DNA of 57,898 bases. It comes from Pseudomonadota bacterium. Lineage in GTDB: Bacteria > Pseudomonadota > Gammaproteobacteria > Steroidobacterales > Steroidobacteraceae. The stretch is from the NCBI GenBank assembly GCA_021826035.1, contig JAKBBE010000012.1:1-57898 (forward strand). The letters are read 5' to 3'. Positions within the stretch are counted from its first letter, which is position 1; the number at the start of each line of letters is the position of its first letter. The notes below the pieces were generated by a model, which saw only the letters and a program-made list of their open reading frames with translations, was not told the DNA's origin and searched no databases. Below are positions 46,902 to 55,256 of this stretch, one piece after another. Made by a program: the position numbers and the translations under genes.

Positions 46902-48178
46902 GACTCACTGTCCTTCAGCGACACGATCCCGATCGCCTTCAGCACGTAGCGTTCATAGACCGGGGTGATCGATCCGCTGCGCACCTTGTGCAGGAAGTAC
47001 TTCTCGAAGGCCACTTTGCCGAGATGAACCCACTTACCCACCCGAGTCCAGGTCACGTTGCGTGGCGGCATCTGCGGCAGCGCGACGAATGCCGCGCCGG
47101 TATCGCCGAAGTCCGCCAGGCAGACCGCGTTCCAGGTCGCCTCGGCCGTCGCCGTGCGCCCCTCGAGCTCCGCGGCGATGTTCGCGCAGATCGCCGAGAC
47201 CATCGACTCGATCATGTAGCCGGTCTTCGGCGCACCGGTCGGCACCGGGGTCGCCTCCACCGGCGCGATGGCGACGCACACACCGGCGGAGAAGATGTTC
47301 GGATACTGCTTCGAGCGCTGATGCTGATCGATGAGCACGAAGCCGCGCGGATTGCACAGTCCGGGCACCGCGGCGACCGCATCGACCCCCTTGAAGGCCG
47401 GCAGCACCATGGCGAAGCGAAACGCCAGTGTGTGCTCGTGCCGGAGCTGCGCCTGCTCGTCGAACTCCTGCACACGCATCTCCCCGGCGCTCACCGCACT
47501 GACCTTGGCGTTGGTGATCCATTTGATGTGGCGCTGCCTGAGCTCAGCCTCCATCAACCCCTTGCTGTCGCCTACCCCGCCCAAGCCCATGTGACCGATG
47601 TACGGCTCGCTGGTGACGAAGGTCATCGGTACTCGGTCGCGCAGCTTGCGCCGACGCAAATCGGCATCGAGGATCATGGCGAACTCGTAGGCCGGACCGA
47701 AGCAGCTCGCGCCGGCGGCCGCACCGATCACCACCGGGCCCGGAGCGCGCACGAACTGTTGGTATTGCTCCCAGGCGCTCTGCGCGTGCGATTGCGTGCA
47801 GATCGAGGCGGTGTATCCGTCGGGTCCGAGCCCGGGGACCTCCTCGAAGGCGAGCTTCGGTCCCGTGGTGATCACCAAGTAGTCGTACTCAACCGTGCTG
47901 CGGTCGCGCAGCGTCAGCACCCGGCGCTCGGCATCGATCGCCTCGACCGGCTGTTCCCTCCACTCGACACCGCGCGCCGCGAGCGGCTCACGCACCGCCA
48001 CGCGCGTCTTCTCACGCTCGCGCCATCCGACCGCCACCCACGGATTCGACGGCGTGAACTCGAAGTACGGCGATGAGCCGACGAGCGTGACGCGATGCGC
48101 CTTGTCGAGACGCTTACGCAACGCGTATGCGCACGGCACCCCGCCGAGACCGGCACCGATAATGACTATGTGGGCCAT
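46898..48178 (-). CDS. sqr: Sulfide:quinone oxidoreductase
   Basis: 426 residues. FAD-binding motif IVIIGAGLGGVPCAYAL at the N-terminus and a second Rossmann segment (VVIGAAAGASCFGPAYE). Three cysteines, Cys127 (SICTQSH), Cys159 (GASCFG) and Cys353 (AVCLADFG), fall almost exactly where A. ferrooxidans SQR has its redox cysteines (128, 160, 356), so real SQR activity is likely rather than generic NADH dehydrogenase. The C-terminal amphipathic segment (WVHLGKVAFEKYFLHKVRSG) anchors to the membrane. It oxidises H2S to persulfide/polysulfide and reduces quinone. It lies 66 nt after the RND permease gene and overlaps the TolC-type gene. Confidence 0.9.
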   Translation of the reverse strand: MAHIVIIGAGLGGVPCAYALRKRLDKAHRVTLVGSSPYFEFTPSNPWVAVGWREREKTRVAVREPLAARGVEWREQPVEAIDAERRVLTLRDRSTVEYDYLVITTGPKLAFEEVPGLGPDGYTASICTQSHAQSAWEQYQQFVRAPGPVVIGAAAGASCFGPAYEFAMILDADLRRRKLRDRVPMTFVTSEPYIGHMGLGGVGDSKGLMEAELRQRHIKWITNAKVSAVSAGEMRVQEFDEQAQLRHEHTLAFRFAMVLPAFKGVDAVAAVPGLCNPRGFVLIDQHQRSKQYPNIFSAGVCVAIAPVEATPVPTGAPKTGYMIESMVSAICANIAAELEGRTATAEATWNAVCLADFGDTGAAFVALPQMPPRNVTWTRVGKWVHLGKVAFEKYFLHKVRSGSITPVYERYVLKAIGIVSLKDSES

Positions 48179-48244
48179 GTGAACCCCCCGAGTGACAACG
48201 CTCCGACGTGTCTGACACACCGAACCACTGCAAAGAGCCGTCCG

Positions 48245-51200
48245 TCAGGCATGGGCGCTCTTCGCCTGCGCATCGGGCGCTCGCGTCTCGTTGCGCGCCA
48301 GGTGCGCGTAGTAGAGAACCGGGATCACCACCAGCGTCAGCAGCGTCGAGACGAAGATGCCAAACAGCAGCGAGATGGCGAGGCCGTTGAAGATCGGATC
48401 GGAGAGGATGAACACCGCGCCGAGCATGGCCGCCACGGCGGTGAGCACGATGGGTTTGGCGCGGGTCGCCCCGGCGCGCACCACCGCCTCCTCGAGCGGG
48501 AAGCCGGCGCGCACCGCCCCGTCGATGAAATCCACCAGCAGAATCGAATTGCGCACGATGATGCCGGCGAGCGCGATCATGCCGATCATGGAGGTGGCCG
48601 TAAATTGCGCCCCGAACAGCGCATGCCCCGGCAACACACCGATGACGGTGAGCGGGATCGGCGCCATGATGATGAGCGGCACGACGTAGGAACCGAACTG
48701 CGCAACGATGAGCAGGTAGATCAGCGCAAGTCCAACCGAGTAGGCAATGCCCATGTCACGGAAGGTGTCGTAGGTGATCTGCCACTCCCCGCCCCACTTG
48801 ATCGCGAACTCATTGGGGTTCGAGGGCGGGTGGATGAAGTGCTGCACCACGTGCACGCCGGCCGGCGGATCGCGGTGCACGAGCGCGGCGATCGAGAACA
48901 TGCCGTAGAGGGGGCTGTCGATCCGGCCGGCCATGTCGCCTGTCACGTACGTCACCGGCAGCAAGTCGCGATGGAAGATCGGCTGCTGCCAGGTGCGCCG
49001 CTCGATCTGCACCACGGAGGACAACGGCACGAGCGCCCCGCCCGCGGCGCGCACCCGCAGTGCGAGCACCTTGGAGATGCGAGCCTGGTCGGCCGGCGAG
49101 AGCTCGAGGCGCACCGGAATCGGATTGCGTTCGCGCCCAATGTGCACGTAGGTGGCGTCGTAGCCATGCAGCGCAAGCGCCACCGTGCGGGCGATGGCCT
49201 GCTGCGACACTCCGAGCAACGCTGCCTTCTGCCGCTCGACATGCAGCACCAGGCGCGGCGCCGGCGCATCGACACTGTCGTCGATATCGACGATGCCCGC
49301 GGTATGCTCGAAGTCTTTGCGCACCGCGAGGGCGATCTGACGCTGCTTGGCGTAGCTCGGCCCGTAGATCTCCGCGACGATGGGCGCCTGCACCGGCGGT
49401 CCGGGCGGAATCTCCACCACGGCGATGGCCGCGCCGAAGCGGCGCGCCACGGGCGCAAGCTGCTTGCGCGCCGCGAGCGCAATCGCGTGACTTTCCCGCT
49501 CTCGGGCATCCTTCGGCACCAGCTCGACCGCGATCTCCCCGAGCCGCGGGCTGTGTCGCAGATAGTACTGGCGCACCAGACCGTTGAAATTCACCGGTGC
49601 CGCCGTCCCGGCATACACCTGGTAATCGCTGACCTCGGGCATGCGCGCGAGCACCTGTGCGAGCGCATCCAGCACGTGCGCGGTCCGCTCCACCGGCGTG
49701 CCCACCGGCATGTTGACCACCACTTCGAACTCGGACTTGTTGTCGAAGGGCAGCATCTTCATCACCACCGCCTCGAACACCACCAGGCTCACGGCGAGGA
49801 GAATCGCCACACCAATGCCGGTGTAGAGCCAGCGGCGCCGGCGCCGGCCCTCGGGGCCGGCGAGAAACGGTCCCACCACACGCTGAAAGAACCCGAGCAG
49901 CGGCAACTGCGGGCGGTGTTCGAGCGGCTCGATATGGGTCTTGCTGAGCAGCTTGCGGCACAACCAGGGCGTGAACATCAGCGCCACACCGAGGGAGAGC
50001 AGCATGCCGGAGCTGGCGTTGATCGGGATGGGACTCATGTAGGGGCCCATCAGACCGCCGACGAAGGCCATCGGCATCAGCGCGGCGATCACCGTGAAGG
50101 TGGCGAGAATGGTCGGTCCGCCGACCTCATCGACCGCCACGGGGATGATGTCGCTCAGCGTGCCGCCGCCGAGGCGCATGTGCCGATGGATGTTCTCCAC
50201 CACGACGATCGCATCATCGACCAGGATGCCGATGGAGAAGATCAGCGCAAAGAGCGACACACGGTTGATGGTGAAGCCCCAGGCCCACGAGGCGAACAGC
50301 GTAGCCATCAGGGTGACACCGACGGCCGCCCCGACCACGAGCGCCTCGCGCCGCCCCATGGTGAGCACGACCAGCAGCACCACCGAGAGGGTGGCCTCGA
50401 AGAGCTTCTCGATGAGTTCCTTGGCCTTCTGATTGGCGGAGTGGCCGTAGTTGCGCGTGACGGTGACGTGGACTCCGGCCGGAATGTACGTGCCGCCGAG
50501 TTCGCGCACCCGCTGCATCACCGCATCGGCGATGGTGCTGGCGTTGGTTCCACTCTTCTTGGCAATGGCGAGCGTCACCGCCGGCGCTTCGCTCACCGCC
50601 GGCAGATGCCGGGTTGCGGCCCCCGCACCGGTCCCGAACCACACATAGTCGTGCGGCGCATCGGGCGCGGCGGACACCTGGGCCACATCGGTGAGGTAGA
50701 TCGGCTGCCCGTCATGCACACCCACCACGAGGCGGGCCACATTGGCCCGTCCGGCGAGGAAGGTCCCGGCCTGCACCGGCACGACGTGATCGGCGCCGAT
50801 CAGGTCCCCGGCCTGGCGCACCAGATTGGCCGCCTGCAGCGCCCGGGCGACATCCGAGGCGGCCAGTCCGTAGGCGGCGAGCCGGCCCGGCTCAAGGCGC
50901 ACGCGCACGATGCTCTGCGGGGCCCCGATGGTGTACACCTTGCGCGTGCCGGGGATGCGCTTCAGCTGCGTCTCGATCGCGTGCGCGACCTGCCCGAGCT
51001 GGTACGACCCGTAGCGCGATTCGCCGCTCCAGAGCGTCAACGTGACGATGGGCACATCGTTGATGCCCATGGGCTTGATCAGCGGAGGCAGCACGCCGGC
51101 ACCCGGCGGCCACAGGTCGCGATGCGAATAGATCGCGTTGTACAGCCGGACCAGCGAGGGATTACGCCGCTCGCCCACTTTGAACTGCACGCCGATCACG

Positions 51201-51487
51201 GCGAGGCCCGACTTAGACTCCGAGAAGATGTGCTTCACGCCGGAGACTTCCCCGAGCACCTGCTCCATCGGCGTGGTCACCTGATCGGCGACCTGCTGCG
51301 CCGAGGCGCCCGGGAAGGGAATAAACACGTTCGCAAAGGTGACGTGGATCTGCGGGTCTTCCTCCCGCGGGGTGATCGCCAGTGCGAACAGACCCAAGCC
51401 CACCGCGAGCAGCGCCAGCAGCGGGGTGATCTGGTTGTGCAGAAAGCGCCGGGCGAGCCGCCCGCTGAAGCCGAGCTCGGTGCTCAC
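48245..51487 (-). CDS. RND efflux permease
   Basis: 1080 residues with the usual twelve helices and two large periplasmic loops. The N-terminal motif REEDPQIHVTFANVFIPFPGA and the helix-4 proton-relay region SIGILVDDAIVVVENIHRHM are typical of proton-driven RND pumps. GTG start overlapping the adaptor stop by 4 nt. The subgroup does not carry the methionine clusters expected of copper/silver pumps as far as I can see, so organic or sulfur-containing cargo is more likely than metals. Second last step of a tripartite system with the adaptor upstream and the TolC-type channel downstream. Confidence 0.93.
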   Translation of the reverse strand: MSTELGFSGRLARRFLHNQITPLLALLAVGLGLFALAITPREEDPQIHVTFANVFIPFPGASAQQVADQVTTPMEQVLGEVSGVKHIFSESKSGLAVIGVQFKVGERRNPSLVRLYNAIYSHRDLWPPGAGVLPPLIKPMGINDVPIVTLTLWSGESRYGSYQLGQVAHAIETQLKRIPGTRKVYTIGAPQSIVRVRLEPGRLAAYGLAASDVARALQAANLVRQAGDLIGADHVVPVQAGTFLAGRANVARLVVGVHDGQPIYLTDVAQVSAAPDAPHDYVWFGTGAGAATRHLPAVSEAPAVTLAIAKKSGTNASTIADAVMQRVRELGGTYIPAGVHVTVTRNYGHSANQKAKELIEKLFEATLSVVLLVVLTMGRREALVVGAAVGVTLMATLFASWAWGFTINRVSLFALIFSIGILVDDAIVVVENIHRHMRLGGGTLSDIIPVAVDEVGGPTILATFTVIAALMPMAFVGGLMGPYMSPIPINASSGMLLSLGVALMFTPWLCRKLLSKTHIEPLEHRPQLPLLGFFQRVVGPFLAGPEGRRRRRWLYTGIGVAILLAVSLVVFEAVVMKMLPFDNKSEFEVVVNMPVGTPVERTAHVLDALAQVLARMPEVSDYQVYAGTAAPVNFNGLVRQYYLRHSPRLGEIAVELVPKDARERESHAIALAARKQLAPVARRFGAAIAVVEIPPGPPVQAPIVAEIYGPSYAKQRQIALAVRKDFEHTAGIVDIDDSVDAPAPRLVLHVERQKAALLGVSQQAIARTVALALHGYDATYVHIGRERNPIPVRLELSPADQARISKVLALRVRAAGGALVPLSSVVQIERRTWQQPIFHRDLLPVTYVTGDMAGRIDSPLYGMFSIAALVHRDPPAGVHVVQHFIHPPSNPNEFAIKWGGEWQITYDTFRDMGIAYSVGLALIYLLIVAQFGSYVVPLIIMAPIPLTVIGVLPGHALFGAQFTATSMIGMIALAGIIVRNSILLVDFIDGAVRAGFPLEEAVVRAGATRAKPIVLTAVAAMLGAVFILSDPIFNGLAISLLFGIFVSTLLTLVVIPVLYYAHLARNETRAPDAQAKSAHA

Positions 51488-52563
51488 CGCGCGCTCCCGG
51501 TGATCACCGGGAAGGGCGCGAGCCGGCGCATCGCCGCGAGCGGATCGAGCGCCACCTGCTCACCGGGCGCGAGTCCCGCGAGCACCTCAACCTGCGCGCC
51601 AACCGGCTCGCCGAGGCGCACCTGCTGCAGCAGCGTCTGCCCATCGGACTCGACTAAGTAGACCGCGGTCACCCCGCTGCGGCGCACGACGGCGCGCTGC
51701 GGCACGAGAATCTGCGCCCGCTCACCGGTGTCGAACGCCACGCGCACCACCATGCCGGGGTACAGTCCCGCAAGGCCCGCCGGCAGCGCCAGGTGGACCG
51801 TGAAGGTGTTGGTTTGGGGCGAGGCCTCGGGGAACACGGTCACGTGCGCGGCGCGGATCCTCTGCGTCCCCAGATAGACCGTCGCCCGCCCGATCCGGCG
51901 CACCGTATCGGCGAGTGACTGTGGGATATTCACCTCGATGCGCAAGGCGCGCAGCGAGGCGATGCCGAGCAGCGCCGTGCCCGGGGCGACCGCCTCGCCC
52001 ACCTGCACCAGGCGCCGGGTGATCACCCCGGCGTACGGGGCGCGAATCTCGGTGTAATCGACGCCCTGAGCGGCGCTCGCCACCGCCGCCCGGGCGCTGT
52101 TGAGCCCGGCGAGCGCCGCGGCGCGCGCGGCCGTGACCTGATCGAGGTCCGCCTTGGGCACGACCTGTTGGTCATAGAGGTGGCGGATCCGGCGGTAGCG
52201 CGTCTGGACTTCGGTGGCGCGCGCCGCAGCGGCGCGCAGTGCCGCGCGGGCCTGACCGAGGCTGGCCCGCTGGATCGTGGCATGCAGCCGCATCAGCAGC
52301 GCCCCGGCCGGCACCGAGTCATCGACATGGTGGTAGACCGCCGTGACGCGTCCGGTCGTCTGTGCCGTGAGCGTAGCCCGATCGACCGCCTGCACGATGC
52401 CATCGAAGCGCTGCCGGGCAGCGCCGCGCTGGAAACCCACCCGCAGCGTCGCGAGCGCCGAAGCGCTCGCACGCGGCTTCGCCTCATGAGGGGCACTGCA
52501 GGCGGCCAAGGCGCCGGCCGCGGTGCACGCCAGCGCCGCGCTCAGAAGTGCTCGACGGCTCAT
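51484..52563 (-). CDS. RND periplasmic adaptor (membrane fusion) lipoprotein
   Basis: 359 residues. The lipobox LAACS predicts an inner-membrane-anchored lipoprotein. Domains in order: lipoyl half-motif (VQAVDRATLTAQTTGRVTAVY), helical hairpin (~90-160), second lipoyl half (YTEIRAPYAGVITRRLVQVGE), beta-barrel (PQTNTFTVHLALPAGLAGLYPGMVVRV) and membrane-proximal domain. It joins permease and outer-membrane channel. It follows DUF2892 by 16 nt and overlaps the permease start by 4 nt (GTGA). Confidence 0.93.
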   Translation of the reverse strand: MSRRALLSAALACTAAGALAACSAPHEAKPRASASALATLRVGFQRGAARQRFDGIVQAVDRATLTAQTTGRVTAVYHHVDDSVPAGALLMRLHATIQRASLGQARAALRAAAARATEVQTRYRRIRHLYDQQVVPKADLDQVTAARAAALAGLNSARAAVASAAQGVDYTEIRAPYAGVITRRLVQVGEAVAPGTALLGIASLRALRIEVNIPQSLADTVRRIGRATVYLGTQRIRAAHVTVFPEASPQTNTFTVHLALPAGLAGLYPGMVVRVAFDTGERAQILVPQRAVVRRSGVTAVYLVESDGQTLLQQVRLGEPVGAQVEVLAGLAPGEQVALDPLAAMRRLAPFPVITGSAR

Positions 52564-52579
52564 CGCGCCCTCCCGGAGC

Positions 52580-52780
52580 TCAAAACGCCGCGCCGGGCTT
52601 GACCCCGAAACGCTTGAGAATCTTCGCCAGCGGGCAGAACCCGGTGAAGGCCGATTGCAGCATGTTTACCCCGACAAATGCCGGCACGATCAGCCACCAG
52701 GGGCTCGCGAGCCAGGCGAGCAGCACGCCGATCAGCACGAAACTGCCGGCAAACGCAAAGACCATTCGATCGACTGACAT
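52580..52780 (-). CDS. DUF2892 small inner-membrane protein
   Basis: 66 residues with two hydrophobic helices ([19 protein letters not shown] and [17 protein letters not shown]), then [13 protein letters not shown]. The pattern with a Cys after the second helix matches DUF2892, which also forms the membrane tail of the rhodanese YgaP. DUF2892 proteins recur in persulfide-responsive operons controlled by BigR/YgaV-type regulators. First gene of the operon, preceded by GGGAG and a strong promoter. Confidence 0.87.
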   Translation of the reverse strand: MSVDRMVFAFAGSFVLIGVLLAWLASPWWLIVPAFVGVNMLQSAFTGFCPLAKILKRFGVKPGAAF

Positions 52781-52828
52781 GGCACTCTCCCTCGAACGAG
52801 GCCGGTGCGAGTGACCGGCGGTGAGCCC

Positions 52829-52856
52829 AGTATATTAGGTACGTCTAATTTAGCAA
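52829..52856 (-). promoter_or_regulatory. Promoter of the DUF2892-RND-SQR operon
   Basis: Minus-strand -35 TTGCTA (52856-52851) and -10 TATACT (52834-52829) are 16 nt apart, about 48 nt upstream of the DUF2892 ATG. The operator palindrome lies across the spacer and both boxes. Confidence 0.7.
52831..52852. promoter_or_regulatory. BigR/SqrR-type operator palindrome
   Basis: TATATTAG (52831-52838), a 6-nt spacer and CTAATTTA (52845-52852) form an inverted repeat matching at 7 of 8 positions per arm. This AT-rich ATTAG-N6-CTAAT layout resembles the operators reported for BigR-type regulators. It stands out sharply from the GC-rich surroundings and overlaps the operon promoter, so binding should block RNA polymerase. 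Confidence 0.7.
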
Positions 52857-52895
52857 GTGGCGATTGAACACGAACTGGTTTAAACTGCATGCCCC

Positions 52896-53261
52896 ATGCG
52901 AACGCCGCCCTCACCGCCCGCCAAGAGCCGCCGGAGCACCTCCTCGGCGGGCAGCCCGCTGCTGCGCGCCGCACACGACATGCAGCCGCACTGCGTCGAG
53001 GCGGCCGGAGTGCTGCGGGCGCTGGCGAACGAGCAGCGCTTGTTGATCCTGTGTCATCTGGTGGCGGCACCGTTGTCAGTCGGGCAGTTGAACGAACGCG
53101 TTCCTCTCAGCCAGTCTGCGCTCTCGCAACACCTGGCGGTGCTGCGCAAAGCCGGCATGGTGCGCACCGAGCGCGAATCGCAGACGGTCTACTATTCGCT
53201 CGCTCCGGGCATCGTCACGCGCCTGCTCGGTGTCCTGCACGACGAATTTTGCGGCGTCTGA
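52896..53261 (+). CDS. ArsR-family persulfide-sensor-like repressor (BigR/SqrR/YgaV type)
   Basis: 121 residues. The winged helix reads LRALANEQRLLILCHL, then PLSQSALSQHLAVLRKAGMVRTERESQTVYYSL. Two cysteines, Cys53 (ILCHL) and Cys119 (DEFCGV), are 66 residues apart, the same spacing as Cys42/Cys108 of BigR and Cys41/Cys107 of SqrR, which form disulfide or polysulfide bridges on sensing reactive sulfur. No ArsR metal motif (ELCVCDL) is present. Cys33 is extra. Divergent from the DUF2892-RND-SQR-TolC operon with the operator between. The first ~28 residues are a Ser/Pro-rich extension; a start at Met29 is also possible. Confidence 0.88.
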   Translation: MRTPPSPPAKSRRSTSSAGSPLLRAAHDMQPHCVEAAGVLRALANEQRLLILCHLVAAPLSVGQLNERVPLSQSALSQHLAVLRKAGMVRTERESQTVYYSLAPGIVTRLLGVLHDEFCGV

Positions 53262-53309
53262 GCCCCCGTGGTTCAATAGGGGGTTTCCACCGCGAATCCC
53301 TTGATTTTC

Positions 53310-54386
53310 ATGTCCGCACTGTTCGACTCGCTGCAGGTCGGCGAGCTACGGCTTCCCAATCGCATCGTCATGGCGCCGCTGACCCGCAGCCGCGCCGGCG
53401 AGCACCGCATCCCGAACGCGCTGATGTGCGAGTACTACCGGCAGCGCGCCGGCGCCGGCTTGATCATCTCGGAGGCGACGGTGGTCACCCCGATGGGCGT
53501 CGGCTACGCCGACACGCCGGGCATCTGGTCGGATGAGCAGGTCGCCGGGTGGCGGCAGGTCACGCGGGCCGTGCATGCCGAGGGCGGACGGATCTTTCTG
53601 CAGCTCTGGCATGTCGGCCGAGTCTCGCACCCGCTATTCCTCGGCGGCGAACGGCCGGTCGCCCCCAGTGCGATAGCGCCCGAGGGGCACGTGAGCCTCG
53701 TGCGTCCGCACACCGCCTACGTGGTGCCCCGCGAACTGCCGAGCGCGGAGATTGCCGAGATCATCGCGGCCTTCGCGCGGGGCGCGGAAAATGCCGAACG
53801 CGCAGGTTTCGACGGCGTGGAGCTGCACGGGGCCAACGGCTACCTGCTCGACCAGTTTCTCCAGGACAGCGCCAACCGCCGCGACGATGCGTACGGCGGA
53901 TCGATCGAGAACCGCGCCCGGCTCCTGCTCGAGGTGACGGATGCGGCCGCCGGCGTGTTCGGTCCCGGACGCGTAGGCGTGCATCTCGCACCTCGCGGCG
54001 ATGCGCACTCCATGGGGGATTCCGATCGCGCCGCGACCTTCGGCTACGTCGTACGCGAACTGTCACGACGGCGGATCGCCTTCGTATTCGCGCGCGAGCA
54101 TCCCGACGGCGAGCGCATCGGCCCGCAGCTGAAGCGAGCGTTCAGCGGCGTCTACATCGCCAACGAGAAACTCACCCGCGAGAGCGCCACCGGCCTGATC
54201 GAGCGGGGCGAGGCCGACGCGGTGGCCTTCGGCAAGCTGTTCATCGCAAACCCCGATCTGGTCGAGCGCCTGCGCACCGGTGCGCCGCTGAATGAGCCGC
54301 GGCCGGAATTCTTCTACGCCGGAGGCGCGGCCGGATACACCGATTATCCGGCGCTCGCCGACCCCCAAGGGCACCGCCGCCGGTAA
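53310..54386 (+). CDS. Old yellow enzyme family alkene/N-ethylmaleimide reductase
   Basis: 358 residues. FMN-dependent TIM barrel with LPNRIVMAPLTRSRA at the N-terminus, QLWHVGRVSHP, the diagnostic HGANGYLLDQFLQDSANRRDDAYGGSIENR and C-terminal YIANEKL and AVAFGKLFIANPDLVERL. It reduces activated alkenes or nitro compounds using NAD(P)H; nearest in pattern to NemA-like enzymes. ATG at 53310 preferred over the in-frame TTG at 53301. It starts 48 nt after the ArsR-family gene on the same strand, so it could be read from the same promoter. Confidence 0.93.
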   Translation: MSALFDSLQVGELRLPNRIVMAPLTRSRAGEHRIPNALMCEYYRQRAGAGLIISEATVVTPMGVGYADTPGIWSDEQVAGWRQVTRAVHAEGGRIFLQLWHVGRVSHPLFLGGERPVAPSAIAPEGHVSLVRPHTAYVVPRELPSAEIAEIIAAFARGAENAERAGFDGVELHGANGYLLDQFLQDSANRRDDAYGGSIENRARLLLEVTDAAAGVFGPGRVGVHLAPRGDAHSMGDSDRAATFGYVVRELSRRRIAFVFAREHPDGERIGPQLKRAFSGVYIANEKLTRESATGLIERGEADAVAFGKLFIANPDLVERLRTGAPLNEPRPEFFYAGGAAGYTDYPALADPQGHRRR

Positions 54387-54392
54387 GGCCGC

Positions 54393-55235
54393 TCAGCCGC
54401 CGAAGCTGAAGCAGGAATAGGCTTTGCCGCCAATGCGGCCGCGGAACCGCGCCCGTCCCGGATCATCCCCGGCGGCGGCGGCGGCGACCATGAGCGGCAT
54501 GAGATGCTCCTCACGCGGGTGACAGGCGCGCGCCTGCGGCGCGCGCTCCCAGGCGAGCAGCCGCGCACGCCGTTCAGCCGGATCGACCTGCACCGCCGTC
54601 TCGTTCAGCCACGCATCGAAGGCCTCCGAGCCGCCCTCCCCGCCGGCAAAGATCGCACGCAGATTGTGGTAGCTGCTGCCGCTGCCGATGATCAACACCC
54701 CGTCACTGCGCAGCGGCGCGAGCGCTGCGCCGAGGGCCCAGTGGCGCGCCGGATCCAGATCCGCCGTGAGCGAGAGCATGAGCACGGGAATGTGTGCCGC
54801 CGGATCGATGATCAGCATCGGAACGAACACCCCGTGATCGAAGCCACGCTCGGCGTCGCTCGCCGTGCTGATCCCGGCGCCCTCCAGCACTCCACGCACC
54901 CGCGCGGCAAGCTCCGGGGCACCGGGCGCCGGATAATTCAGCTGATACGTATGCGGCGGAAAGCCGTAGTAATCAAATAGCATCGAGGGCGCCGGGGCGC
55001 TCGCGACCGTCGGCACCGGCTCCTCCCAGTGCGCGCTCACCATGAGGATGGCGCGCGGCGGGGCCGGCAGACTCCCGAGCACACCCTCGAGGTAGACCCG
55101 CAGTCCCTCGTAGGCACGCGGGCCGAACGGCGCGGGGAATTCCATCCAGAAACACGGGCCACCCCCGTGGGTCAAATAGATCGTCGGCTGGCGCACAGAA
55201 CTCTGCACAGGAGCGCTCCTCGGAATCTCGTGCAC
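54393..55235 (-). CDS. DODA-type (LigB superfamily) aromatic ring-opening dioxygenase
   Basis: 280 residues. Metal-ligand motifs of the 4,5-DOPA dioxygenase family are visible: TIYLTHGGGP near the N-terminus, VSAHWEE, RGFDHGVFVPM and the C-terminal HPREEHLMPL. GSGSSYHNLR is also conserved. Members such as E. coli YgiD use Zn or Fe and cleave catecholic substrates. The native substrate is unknown. GTG start at 55235. Convergent with the reductase gene and divergent from the metallo-hydrolase, 21 nt apart. Confidence 0.9.
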   Translation of the reverse strand: MHEIPRSAPVQSSVRQPTIYLTHGGGPCFWMEFPAPFGPRAYEGLRVYLEGVLGSLPAPPRAILMVSAHWEEPVPTVASAPAPSMLFDYYGFPPHTYQLNYPAPGAPELAARVRGVLEGAGISTASDAERGFDHGVFVPMLIIDPAAHIPVLMLSLTADLDPARHWALGAALAPLRSDGVLIIGSGSSYHNLRAIFAGGEGGSEAFDAWLNETAVQVDPAERRARLLAWERAPQARACHPREEHLMPLMVAAAAAGDDPGRARFRGRIGGKAYSCFSFGG

Positions 55236-55256
55236 TCATGCTAGCATCAGCGCGCG

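Noticed and set aside
48095..51661. Very long open frame on the plus strand (over 1100 codons) opposite the RND permease
   Set aside because: It is an antisense shadow in GC-rich DNA. Its translation is His/Arg/Gly-rich with no domain, while the minus strand encodes a clear RND permease.
52896..53261. Arsenic- or other metal-responsive ArsR
   Set aside because: No ELCVCDL-type metal site, no arsenic genes nearby, and the cysteine spacing fits persulfide sensors instead.
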